Source of the DNA: Protonemura montana
Taxonomy: Eukaryota; Arthropoda; Insecta; Plecoptera; Nemouridae
Assembly: GCA_947568835.1 (NCBI GenBank)
Contig: OX387602.1
Location: 16,357,021 to 16,421,020 of the forward strand
Direction of reading: 5' to 3'
DNA length: 64,000 nt
Position 1 is the stretch's first letter, and each line of letters starts with the position of its first letter. This document shows positions 1 to 19,327 of this stretch, piece after piece. Made by a program: the position numbers and the translations under genes. A model generated the notes under the pieces. That model saw only the letters and a program-made list of their open reading frames with translations. It had not been told where the DNA came from and did no database searches.

Positions 1-59
1 TAAACACTATTTCGGAGCATAACTAAAAGTGACATTTGTACCGCGATTCAATGGGGTTT

Positions 60-900
60 TTATAGAGAACAAGTGCCTGGCAAGGAAGGATTTTGACAGC
101 TTTCAAACGGGATCACAAAACTTCACGGAATAATAACTTACTTTTACACAAGGTGAAGACTTCTGGCGCTCGAGAAAAATGTTTTTTGTAATGTTTAGCG
201 GAGATTTGACATGTTTTTTACAAGTTATGGACTTGCAAAAGGTTTTAACAAATTTTTTAGGCAACCTTTTGACAGGTTACTTCAGGTTTTTGAATTCAAC
301 AGCTTGCCATCCATTGCCATCTTTGGTCTTGCTCACATTAGAAAAGAGTTTCCATGATGCAGTGACAAACAGTGACACAGGTACCAAATTTCAGATGCAG
401 GGAATGGGTTTTAAAGAATCAGAAGCACAAGACAAAATGAAAATTTATAGTGTAGGCAGGTGGAAATGGTTTAAATTTGCAAGTTATTTGTGAGTCCGAC
501 CAAACGTAGCATTATTTCGGCGATTTGATATTCAATATTTAAATAGTCTGGCAAGAAAAGGTTTGACACGTTCCAAATGGGACCACACAATTTCATGGGA
601 TAAAACTTGTTTGTAAATTTTAGAGTCTCTAGGTGTGTGTTTAATAAGTTTTAACTTTTAAGTAATATTTAGTGGCGTGTCAACCCGTACTTAGTTATTT
701 AATCTTTTACAGATAAACGTTCAGAATTTTTGACCGCAATATTTTGATAGCTAACGTCATTTGTTTCCGAATAAATTGTCTTACCTGCCATGGAATTGAA
801 AAAGTTTCCACAATGCAGTGACCTACAGCAGCAAAGGTGCTAATTTCAAATACAGAGAATAGTTTTCAAGGATAAAATCAGCAGTCCTATAAAAGTATAA
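60..900. repeat. Diverged tandem duplication, about 470-bp period, non-coding
   Basis: Two related units lie side by side. Unit 1 starts near 75 (ctggcaaggaaggattttga) and unit 2 near 548 (ctggcaagaaaaggtttgac). Both continue with a motif like gggaccacacaatttcatgg, and later with a shared stretch around 345-430 and 805-885 (for example tttccatgatgcagtgacaa against tttccacaatgcagtgacct). The units are clearly diverged, so the duplication is old. No coding frame is convincing. The rest of 1-1163 holds nothing I recognise. Any further 3' exons of the minus-strand NOB1 gene would lie here or left of the window. Confidence 0.55.
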
Positions 901-1163
901 CAGCGTAGCCGGCGACCCTGTTTAGATGCAAAGCATCGGGTGATTACTAGTACCTTCCTTAAAATGCAGTTGCAACTTGCAACATGCACCAAAATGAAGT
1001 GTGGGAACTTCATTTTCTTTTCTTTTACATGGCTCTATTATATTTTACTTCTGTTTATAAATTTACAGAAGGAGACTAACCTTGAAAGTGTTGGATCGCA
1101 TTTACGACTACTCTGATAGGTGGTTGCCATCCAATGAAATTAGGCAGGATATGCATCAAGGCT

Positions 1164-3555
1164 TTAAATAAATCCAACAAATTTTGATTCCTTCCCAGTG
1201 TCATACCACAGAGCATTGATTTTTATGTAAAGATATCGTAATCCAGGACGCACCTTCTTGCCACGGGCTGTGATAGGGCGTCTTCCGTTGATGTGGATCT
1301 GCTGAGTGCCATCTGGATTCAAGGAGAAGGCAACCCGTGTAAGCGTCTTGTTACCACAGTTTGGGCAGAACAGTTTGGTCATGACACTGGTTGTCTTGAA
1401 ACAACTGTAGCATCGCAGGATGTATGTCTTTAAGTGGCGGATTTGCCGCCCGTCTACGGTTACTACATGAAGACCCAACTGCTTGAGAACATTCTAAAAA
1501 AAGACAGACAGAATTATTGAACATTCATCATCGCAGGCAAAACGAAGAAGAGAGAGAAAAAAACGGCAAGGAACTGCCCTCATTTTAAATATGAATTTTA
1601 ACTGACAAGAAAGCTAAAGAGGATGATTCCGATTTAACGTAGAAGCAATACTAGCTGCAAATAAGAAAATTCAAGAGCTCTTTCCCTGCTTAGGGCTGGT
1701 TTTTCAGTAGTTCTTCCAGAACCTAACGGTATTTTAGTTTGTTGTTTGCTTAGCAACAGCCATTCAAAAGATATTTTTGATTTCTTAACTGTCGGTAAGT
1801 GCCACTGAAAAACCAGCAGTGAAAATATTTAATATATTGCTGTACTGGCCATATAAAGATACCACAATATTGCATGTACCTGCATAGCAAAGTCTCCAGT
1901 TATACAAGCAACTGTTATTTCTTCCTCATCATCAGACTCTTCATTGTTCAACTCTTTCTTGATTTGGGCTACATTATCGACTGTGATCCACCCTTCGTCG
2001 TCATCATCATCCGAACACTCGTCCTCATGAAACCCATCATCGCCTAGGTCTTCATCTTCGTTTGGCTGCTGCCCCCTAGGAGCTTCATCTTGGCCACCTT
2101 TAACGGGAACAAGTATGTCTTCAACATCCTCCATTTCGTCATCATGCTCATCTATGTTGCCACATTCCAGGTAGGCAAATTTTGCTGACAACTCTTTTTG
2201 CATCCTTTCTGATTCTTCATTATCCTGTTCTGTGGTTACAGCTTTCATTTCAACTTCAGATGTAGTCTACAAGAAAAACACGGTAGCAATTTTTTATTCA
2301 TAAAATTGACTTACATTTCCTTCTACACTCTGGCCAGGAAGATAAGATAGCAACGAAAGGACTAACCCCCAGCATTTCTAATGAATGACATTTCATTCTA
2401 ATGAAATAAATAACTTTAGTGGTGGTATTAACAATTTCAAAATATTCATTACATCTGCTAAATAACTTCTAAGATTGGTATGGTTGGTAGAAAAGAGTTT
2501 TAAATTAGCTCAATAGCAAATTATCTTGGCACAAAAAAAGTTTTAAAGCAAAAGAAAATGGTGAATATCAGCGGAGATGACTTTTGGTATCTTTACAAAT
2601 AATTGTGCCTGCTTGTCACCCAAAAACAACCTGTGGCACCTCTGCCGTAAGATTATGCTCTCTCCCTGAACAGTATTACCATACAATGATTTTTGTTAGA
2701 CCTAGGTACTTCTAAACATGTATGTCGATATATAAATAACATTTTTACTCTACCTTGCTGGATGATGGAAGATAAAACCCAGCTTCTGATTTTAGCATCC
2801 CTAGGTTTGGACCGTTTGAGATGGTCACAATGCGATTGACCTGCGGATCTTTTTTTAAATGCTCCGTGCCAACTTTTTCCTTTTCAAGCTGATAGGTCAA
2901 AGCCATAACCTTGATATCTGTTGCTGACAGGCTGGGATAGTCACCAGTTTTCTTGGAAAATTCTGTGATGTATTGCACATTTTCAACAAAAACATCTTTA
3001 ATTGTCAAGTCATATGGCAGTACTGCTAGGGCCCGGAGTTGCCGTTTGTTTTTTATCTCATCAACAACCTCCTGCACAGTGTAAACATTTTTAGCAATGT
3101 CCTGTGAAATAAGAAATATGTTAACTGGAATGTTCAATGTCTTAAGAGGCAATACTGTTCACGAAAATATTTTGGAATAACCGATACTCTAAATTCAATG
3201 GTATTGTACTGTGCAGAATGTCCTGTAATTCTGACATTGTTTGATACAGGTATACAGTGGTACAGTGTTAAATAATGTACAGCTTGAAAGATTTTTTGAA
3301 TAAATTTACATATTAGCATATTATTTTGTGTGAAATATTAGTGTAAATGTTAAAAATAACTTGTAAATATTGGTGGAAACTTGACATTTTGTCTTGAAAG
3401 TGAGGTTATTCCTCCAAGCGCTAGAAACTTCCTAGTTCACTATATAACAAATAAATAGGAACTAAGAAAGTAAAATCGTGTACCTGAAGCGATTCATTTT
3501 TGATAAAAGCGGTCGTATCAACGACTAAATGTTCAACTTTGTTGGTATTTTCCAT
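1164..3555 (-). CDS. NOB1: RNA-binding protein NOB1 (20S pre-rRNA D-site endonuclease), four exons read, C-terminus uncertain
   Basis: NOB1 cleaves 20S pre-rRNA at site D to make the 18S 3' end in late pre-40S particles. Exons read on the minus strand: 3484-3555 (ATG at 3555), 2754-3101, 1880-2266 and 1164-1493, all GT-AG and in phase. Exons 1-2 give the PIN nuclease domain with its acidic residue in the VVDTTAF stretch and the signature TEFSKKTGDYPSLSATDI. Exon 3 is an acidic linker ending in GWITVDNVAQIKKEL, as in other NOB1 proteins. Exon 4 carries the zinc ribbon, CYSC followed by CPNC, and KTYILRCYSCFKTTS. After the GLRY motif the reading no longer resembles NOB1 and stops within 20 residues, while animal NOB1 has about 90 more. 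Either the last exons lie left of the window or this lineage has a short end. Intron 3 carries a MITE. Head-to-head with the ITCH-like gene. Confidence 0.9.
1695..1817. mobile_element. MITE copy 1 in NOB1 intron 3
   Basis: A 123-bp non-coding element bounded by perfect 14-bp terminal inverted repeats: gctggtttttcagt at 1695-1708 and actgaaaaaccagc at 1804-1817. It shares its interior (tgcttagcaacagcc followed by attcaaaagat) with a second copy at 30779-30910. No transposase is present. No clear target-site duplication was seen, so the superfamily is open. Confidence 0.65.
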
Positions 3556-4113
3556 ATTAATAAATAATAATAACACGTGTATATCGCACCTCGCCAACAA
3601 AGAGTTGCGCTTGGGAACGAAGTGTCGAACCCGGAGCCTCGCCGTTGGGGGCCGTTACGTCACATCGTTTGTTTGATTGTGACAACAACGTCAACCGCAG
3701 CAAGCGCTAGCTACAAATTTTAAGTTAAAATGGCGTCGGAGTTTAGGAGTGATAACCCGTTCCATCCCTAATCTGTTGATAATACGTCAGTGTCACATCT
3801 GTAATCTACATGCGCGCAAGTAGGTAAATCGTCGTTCAATTTGGGTGATGCATCAATATTTTTATGTTGTTAGCTTTTAATACCTTTATGTAAAAGTCTT
3901 GTTTTCTGGGACATTATTTTGTATGTCCAGCATCACCTTTTCCTCTTGACAAGGAATTCCCGTATATCAAGTCAAGGCTGTTAAGCTCAATTCCTGTGAT
4001 GTAACAAACCGTATCAATGTACTTGCAGTATCCGTAATGAATAGTCCGCACCCACTATCGTGAAGGGGATTTTGGCTAAATAACACGGGCTGATTTACCC
4101 CTTGGCTGTCATC
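3556..4113. promoter_or_regulatory. Bidirectional promoter region between NOB1 and ITCH-like gene
   Basis: Only 558 bp separate the two divergent start codons. The NOB1-proximal half is richer in CpG than the surroundings (about 3595-3720) and has a CACGTG E-box at 3574-3579 and an ACGTCA half-CRE near 3656. A short upstream open frame begins at the ATG at 3730 (MASEFRSDNPFHP then stop) in what should be the ITCH-like 5' leader. Promoter function is inferred from position and composition. Confidence 0.55.
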
Positions 4114-13035
<8,922 letters not shown>

Positions 13036-14431
13036 AGGCAAGGTGAGCAAGGTGAATCAAGGTTAAACACGTTTGCCTGCCGAAGGTTTCTTGTGAATTC
13101 ATTATCCACCTTCATAAACTGATTCCTAACAAAATTTCTATTGTGAAAATAATCACAGAGTTAATAGGCTCAGTTTCTTTTCTCAGCAAATTTTTAATCA
13201 AGTTATTTTTTATGCCTTCGTTTGACGACACACTAAGCAAATTTTATCATAACCAATTTTATTTCACAGCCAGACAGCGGCTGTTACTATTGTTAACAAT
13301 AGCGAGCTAGGCTTTAAGAAGCAACAACAGTGGCATATGGCCAGCAATATCGATAGACAATAGAGTCCCTGAAACTGCATTATTGTTACATTGCAGGCAG
13401 CTACGTCTCAAGTAATCAATCGTTGCAGCGAAATTTATCAAAACAAATCCTCAAAGAAGTTTTATAAATATTCTTCTTAGATATGTTTTAGAATATAATT
13501 TTTAATCATTTGTTACTATCAATTTTGATTGAGCTTTCTGGTTATATTACTATTTAAAGTTGTTTAGAATCTATATCACTGTGTACATAGAAAGCATATT
13601 TTATTTTTACTTTTGTAGATTTTTGTTTGCGGCTATTTTGAAGTAAGGTGGCAAATGTACATAGAAATCTGAATTATACATAGAGGCCTACCGAGGATGT
13701 GGAACTTGCCTAAATCGGGTGCTAGGAGTGGAAGACAACATAGCAAAGAATTGGACTCGAGCTATTTATTTGAAAACTTTTATTGATTGAAACAATTGGC
13801 ACCACCTTGAACCCTGAAAGTAAAGGGCACCTTACAAACCTTCAGCAAAGAAAAAACAAAATTTGTAAATGAATAAAAGGATTTTATCACATGGGGCAAA
13901 ATCCAAATAAAGTAAACCTGGTAGGATGTAAATTGATGTACAAATAATTGGAATACTAATCAGTTGTGTTCTGACTTTGCTGGATACATTTTTCCGAACA
14001 TGCACTATGTATTTTAAATCGGGGTATATGAGTATTGCCTTTGCCTGCAGGAAGAATTGGCAATATATCTGCATTACAGTTACATATTACAGACGATTAA
14101 ATTAAAGTATCATTAGCCTATTGTGTAATGCAATAATGCTAAGCGATGGTTATATTGTAATTCACTTTATCTTTGTCTAGAGTAAATGAATACTATTCTC
14201 AAAGATGTTAATAGCAACTGTTTTATTTCACCTAATTTTACCTAATTATTTCCTGAAAAACGTATTTACGATCCATTTGAATTTATCACCAAACCTTAAG
14301 TATAAGCTGAACTTCAATTTTGAAAGAAAATAGACCGCTATCCATAAGTCCCTATTTACATCTGAATATAAATGTAAATTTATGTACAAGCCATTCGGGC
14401 AAACCAACCTAGGGTCACTCGGCCAACATTA
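13036..14431. other. Convergent 3' region between ITCH-like gene and HAX1
   Basis: The two genes end toward each other, so both 3' UTRs should lie here. An AATAAA at 13872-13877 on the plus strand could serve the ITCH-like gene. No coding frame, repeat or RNA gene is recognisable in the rest. Confidence 0.4.
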
Positions 14432-17400
14432 TTAGAACAATTTATCCCACGGGAACCAATCCTCACGAGTCTTCGGCCCTAGAATGTTAGGCTTATCTGT
14501 ATCGGGCCCTACATTTCGGTTTTCCCATTGCCTGTTAAAATCGGATAGATCATCTGTATAGAAAAACAAAATATTGTTAGTCACAAAAAAATAACTAAAA
14601 TTGGTAGCGTTTAGCAATGAATGGTGACTACTCATTTGAGTAAGGGCGCAGGTGTGCAAATAACCCACCTCTGTCGATGTTGACAAAGTTCTCTGTGCGC
14701 ACTTCCATCCCATTGGGATCAACTTTCGTGGTCATCGTATAGCTCTGGTCTCCAAGTTTACGCGTTATTGTAGTCACCTGGTTACCTTCTCTATCTTTCA
14801 CGACGCTTCGTGACTCAACTTTCTGAAACGAAACAGATAGCATTTGGATTCAAGATCCATTTTACGTGTACAAGTATTAGCAGAAGAAAAATTATTAGAT
14901 GGAATAGTAGTTGTGTACCTACCCCATTTGAAGACTGATGAAAACTCTTTGAAAAGCTTTTTGAAAAAAATGAATCGGTTCCTGATCGATCGATGAATGA
15001 GAATTTCTGAGGACTTTTAGCAATGCTGTCAAGACCCCCAGCTTTAATCCTTTTTGGAGAAAAAATAATAATTAGTCTCTTTACAATATAAAACATGTTT
15101 CAAATTGGTTTGGTGAAGTGGTTCAGAGCCGTGGGAGAATGTTGTGGTGAGAATCCGCCTTGCTTTGTTAAAATTGACTCATGGTCCTAAAAAGCCCATT
15201 TTAGGTTTTAGATTTTGGTCCTTTTTCGGACCACAAGTCAATTTCAACAGAGCAAGTCCGATACTCACCACAACATGTTTCAAATTATTTTTATTTTTTA
15301 GCTAAGAATTACTTTGCATCTAAATCCTCATCCAATGATGGCCTGGTAGCAACTCGATACTCTGGTTTCAAATACTGGTCTCGCAAATTCTCTTTAGTGC
15401 TCGGAACTTCAGGTGGACCCAACGCTGGCAACCCAAATTCTGTAAGGAAATAAGAACAGGAATGTTGATGGCTTTTATTTTCTACTTTAATTTGTGAAGA
15501 AAATTACTTTTATGAACATCATGCCAAACTTACGTCGAGCCCCTATATCGGAGTCAGACATTTCTTCCATGTCAGTGATATGTTTTTCAACTCCACGCAA
15601 AATCTCTCCCATTGTGTGTTCAAAGAAACGGTGCATTTCCAAGGGATTTGTGAAAACCTGGAAGGAAAATGGTTTTCCTGGTGTCCTGCAAAGAAAATAT
15701 TAAATAGACCAAGATAAAGAAATGCTACTACAATATGGTACTACAGAATAGATTTGGGTATTACCTGAAGTCATCGTCATCGTCATCTTCGTCATCTAAG
15801 TTCCAAATAGGTTTGCGGAATTCATCTCCTCTAGGCGAAGGGTTAGGAGGCCTGCAAAAAATCAAGTCAAGGACTACGCATATCGAGCTACAGGTTGTAT
15901 ATTGCTTGGGAACAAACTATTATCACTAGAGATAGGATAGTTATGCAAAATAAAACCTCAAAACATGCAAGAACAAATGGCAAAACATGCAAAACATGCA
16001 AAAACAAATGCCAAAATATGCAAAACATGCAAAATCGTAAAAAATCAGGTATGAAGTGGATTGGCGGGTAAAAAACACAAATTTCTATAATTTTATCATC
16101 GTGTATTTGGTTTTATTAACTCTACCGATACGTCAGTATGTAACTGTTTACTTAAACCTAGATGCACAATGGCTAACTAAAATTATTTCCATATTATGCG
16201 GCGTTAACCGATGCCGCCTATCTGATAAAATGTTTTTATATGAGGAGAACGATCTTTCAACATCACACGACGTCACTGGGGCATATTTTAAATTACAGAT
16301 TTGAGAGGGGGACAAACAATCTTCTCCAAAATCATATGTGTCTCCTGCCATAATTTTCTGCACTCCACACAATGGCTTGTAAGAAATATTCTTATTCAGT
16401 ACATAGTCCAGTTTGTTAAGTGCTACTTTGGCACGGCCACCGGGAGCTTTAGACAGTTCCGAGTGGAGATCTTGTATTATCTGAAGCGATGTCGTCAAAG
16501 GTTCTCCAATCGTCTCTAGCAATTTTCTTTTTCCAGGAATGGTACCAAAATTGGATTTAATATATATCAGATCGCTAACTATTGATTTGGATGTGAATAA
16601 TTTCTGAATGGTTTTTATGCTTGCCGCCTATTCTGGATCAAACGACACTATCACTGATTTGACCTCCTCAAAGTGGTCACAATAGAATAGCTGCCTCGAG
16701 CCACGATCCCCAACAAGTGATGATAGGTTCAGGTGGCAGCGGAACTCCAGGTAGCAAATTTCGATAAGTATTTATCCTCGATGGAGCTTTAGAAAAAACT
16801 TTCTTGGTACATGATATTAGGGTGTTGACTTCATCATAAAGATTTCTTACTGTTTCTGCAACTCGGTGTATGGCATGTGCCAAGCACGTTAAATGGTGGA
16901 GATTGTGGTAGATGTTTTGTAACTCTTCCCCCGGTTTTACCATATATGGTGCTGCATTACTAATAAGAAGTAAGACCTTCTGATTCATGCCGCCACTAGG
17001 CCACAAAGACAATAGCCCCTCATTAAACAAACTTGATACTGTCTTATGATTTGTCTTCTCTAACACACGAGAGCAAAGAAGATGTGGTATACCAGGTCCC
17101 TCGTTGGTTAACTTCCCTACTATTAGATTAGCGATATATCGCCCCTCTACATCGGTTGTTTCATCTACACTTGTCCAGATGTCATGTGTGCCGATGTCAG
17201 CGCGGATCCCTTCTAACGCCATTTCGTATGATTTGGGAAGATATCCTTTTCTTAAAGTTGACGAGTCGGGAATAACTTTATTCGAATATTTTGAAATAAT
17301 TTTTTGTACACATAATTTGAAAAAACGAGAGAAATTCAGAATATTTAGTAAAAAGACCAAAACATGCAAAAACATGCAAAAAAAACCAAAAATATGCAAT

Positions 17401-19145
17401 TTTCAGAAAAAGTACCCAAATATGCAAAACATGCAAAATAAAAACAGCATTTTTAGAACCAGGGAGTGATGAAATGGATATATCCACGTTTTTGCATGGG
17501 ATTTAATGCATAAATCAAAACATGCAATTGCATAACTATCCTATCTCTAATTATCACATTTATTGTTTGCATACAATTTTTTTTAAATATTTTAATTTGT
17601 GGTTATGCACAAAAGTGAATTTATGATAGTAATTGATGATTCATACAAAGAGCTCTGGGTATGATCTGAATTCAAAATAGCATAATATGGGGTAGTGTTG
17701 ATTAACAACATTTTGCAACATCTTCGATCGTTTTTATGTCCCATGACCTACTCTACAAGCTCACAGTACCGTCGACAACAGATTTATGGAAATATATGAA
17801 ATTGGAATTTGTCAGCAACATTTTTTCGTGTTATCTGTTCTGTCTAAATTTGATAACTAATTACATATACTCCCCCCCCCCCCCCACAGGTGACTCAGGT
17901 GTGCACAGGGAGATCTATCCAACTAATCTGTGACTATCACAGTGCAACTTGGACATTTTTGTCTGGAAGAGTTGCTCGCTCTCAAGTCACTTTCGGTGGA
18001 CTTTCTTGCTAAATATAGAAGGGATGACAGAATTATGTCATTTATGGAAAATTTTTATCATGAAAAAACAATAATGGTTTAAAAAGAAAAAGGAAGGGAA
18101 AGTATGATCAGTAAAAAACCATGTGACAGCTGCATGACAGCATCAGGCAACACCGAGCATGTCTACCGAAAGTAATGAAGGACACATTCATTCTAAATGC
18201 CATGATGTAACTGTTAGTCATGACGTCATCGAGCAAGTTTCAAACCCAGCACCGTACAGGCCAGTCAAAAAGACCATTATGTGTGCCTTCATCTCAACTT
18301 TTTAGTTTTCAATGCTTTCTTTTTGACTAATAAATACATTAAATGACTGGTGTTAATGTTCCGATTCAGTTAAGCAAACTGTTCAAATATGTTGTCCATG
18401 CCTTGTGTCACATATATAGTAAATTCTGAACCTTTTCAAACTCTGAACCAGACGTTATCTGCCAAGAGTAACTGATGTCTATCCAAACGTTCTTCGGTCT
18501 AACCGAAAAATTTGCAAACCAGTCTGCATGACCACTTGTAAATTGTGGTTTTGTCCAGCAGTTGTGGAAATTGTAATTTAAACTAGTTTTCTTTAATTTA
18601 AACACCCAGGGCATCTAAGTGGCTCATTGCAGCAAACTTGAGCATTGTGAAAGAGTTCAACAAACATGTAGGAAAAGTGAATTGATCCATTAATGTTTGA
18701 TCATCATTAGGCGGTGATCAGGTTGCCCGGGGGCTAGGAACCTTTTATCAGTCAGGAGGGCCCAGAGGCATCAATATGTGCAGCACTTACAACAATAGTC
18801 TGACAACTCAGTTACAACAATACCAAAGCTATGCAACATAGAATTGTATTCCTAATTCTATGGTGCAACCTGTACAATAACTGAAGAGGGCAACTTTGGA
18901 TACAGGGTGGACCAGAAGTTATGGCAATCAGAGGTCTTTTATTTCTCTACGCTCCACAGTCGGTAAATGCAAGAATAGTTTTTAAATGAGAGGACTAGGC
19001 AGTGGTCCTCCAAATGATGATGCAACTGCGACAAATACAAGCCAAGGAATAAAAATTGAATGCAATAAATATCGTACCTAGAACTTCCATAAATTCCAGG
19101 GTTTGGGATTCCCAAAATGTTTCGGAACAAGCTGGGAAGGTCCAT
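14432..19145 (-). CDS. HAX1: HAX1 (HCLS1-associated protein X-1), complete, seven exons, 278 aa
   Basis: HAX1 is a largely disordered mitochondrial anti-apoptotic protein, in vertebrates linked to CLPB and HTRA2 in the intermembrane space. Exons on the minus strand: 19078-19145 (ATG at 19145), 15765-15851, 15534-15685, 15313-15439, 14923-15049, 14669-14822, 14432-14553. All junctions are GT-AG and in phase, giving 278 residues, against 279 in human. The N-terminus MDLPSLFRNILGIPNP parallels the HAX1 start, followed by an acidic run (LDDEDDDDDDFR), the VFTNPLEMHRFFEHTMGEIL block, TKENLRDQYLKPEYR, and a C-terminal part with SRSVVKDREGNQVTTITRKL, as in the HAX1 VVDSEGRTETTVTR segment. Intron 1 (15852-19077) contains a hAT transposon; 17550-19077 of it shows nothing else. 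Intron 4 (15050-15312) contains a SINE. Shares a 182-bp start region with NDUFS6. Confidence 0.88.
15107..15271 (+). mobile_element. Second SINE family, copy in HAX1 intron 4, 15-bp target duplication
   Basis: A 165-bp insert flanked by exact 15-bp direct repeats aacatgtttcaaatt (15092-15106 and 15272-15286). It opens with a tRNA A-box-like stretch (ttggtgaagtggttcagagc) and has a weak B-box-like ggtgagaatccgcc. Most of the body is a fold-back: tgttgtggtgag and the following bases pair with the segment ending ctcaccacaaca. A related copy sits at 45807-45992 with its own 9-bp duplication. Long, variable target duplications point to LINE-driven retroposition. Confidence 0.72.
15927..17549 (-). 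mobile_element. hAT-superfamily DNA transposon in HAX1 intron 1, complete ends
   Basis: The 1,623-bp element has perfect 22-bp terminal inverted repeats (15927-15948 and 17528-17549, beginning TAGAGATAGGATAG) and a perfect 8-bp target-site duplication attatcac at 15919-15926 and 17550-17557, as expected for hAT. Both subterminal regions hold clusters of acatgcaaaa-type repeats, about five at 15963-16033 and about six at 17360-17530, likely transposase binding sites. It encodes a damaged hAT transposase on the minus strand without an N-terminal BED finger. Perfect ends and duplication imply a young insertion, probably mobilised in trans. Confidence 0.93.
16148..17399 (-). pseudogene. hAT transposase remnant (RNase-H-like core and C-terminal dimerisation domain)
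   Basis: The segment 17399-16677 encodes a hAT core with HDIWTSVDETTDVEGRYIAN (an acidic DDE position) and a Cys/His-bearing stretch LTCLAHAIHRVAETV. The segment 16522-16148 encodes the hAT C-terminal dimerisation domain with VERSFSSYKNILSDRRHRL. The halves are offset by one frameshift near 16685 and an in-frame TAG occurs near 16632 between them. The N-terminal zinc-finger region is absent. The copy is therefore not autonomous. Confidence 0.85.
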
Positions 19146-19327
19146 CTGTAGTCTTTAAAAGCCTCTCGGCCCACAATTTTTTTTTTTTAAGCCAAATACG
19201 AGATTTTAAAAGTGCGGCGCAGTAGAAACAAGTCCAACTTTCAGCTCAGGTACGTCTAGCTGACAGATGTCAACAAAATTAGTCACGTGGTTAACAATCA
19301 GCTGTTAACCTTTTGTCATTTAAAGAC
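19146..19327. promoter_or_regulatory. Shared 182-bp promoter of HAX1 and NDUFS6
   Basis: The two divergent start codons are 182 bp apart, so both 5' UTRs and promoters must fit in this interval. It contains a CACGTG E-box at 19284-19289 and a GC-rich spot near 19214 (gtgcggcgcag). Both products are mitochondrial, so co-regulation is plausible but inferred. Confidence 0.6.

Noticed and set aside
17104-17469. 121-codon plus-strand frame in the hAT element
   Set aside because: Antisense shadow of the transposase on the minus strand.
17872-17886. C homopolymer followed by cacag as a splice acceptor for a further exon
   Set aside because: It looks like a polypyrimidine tract and AG, but the downstream frame is short, has no conserved content and lies in the intron of a minus-strand gene.
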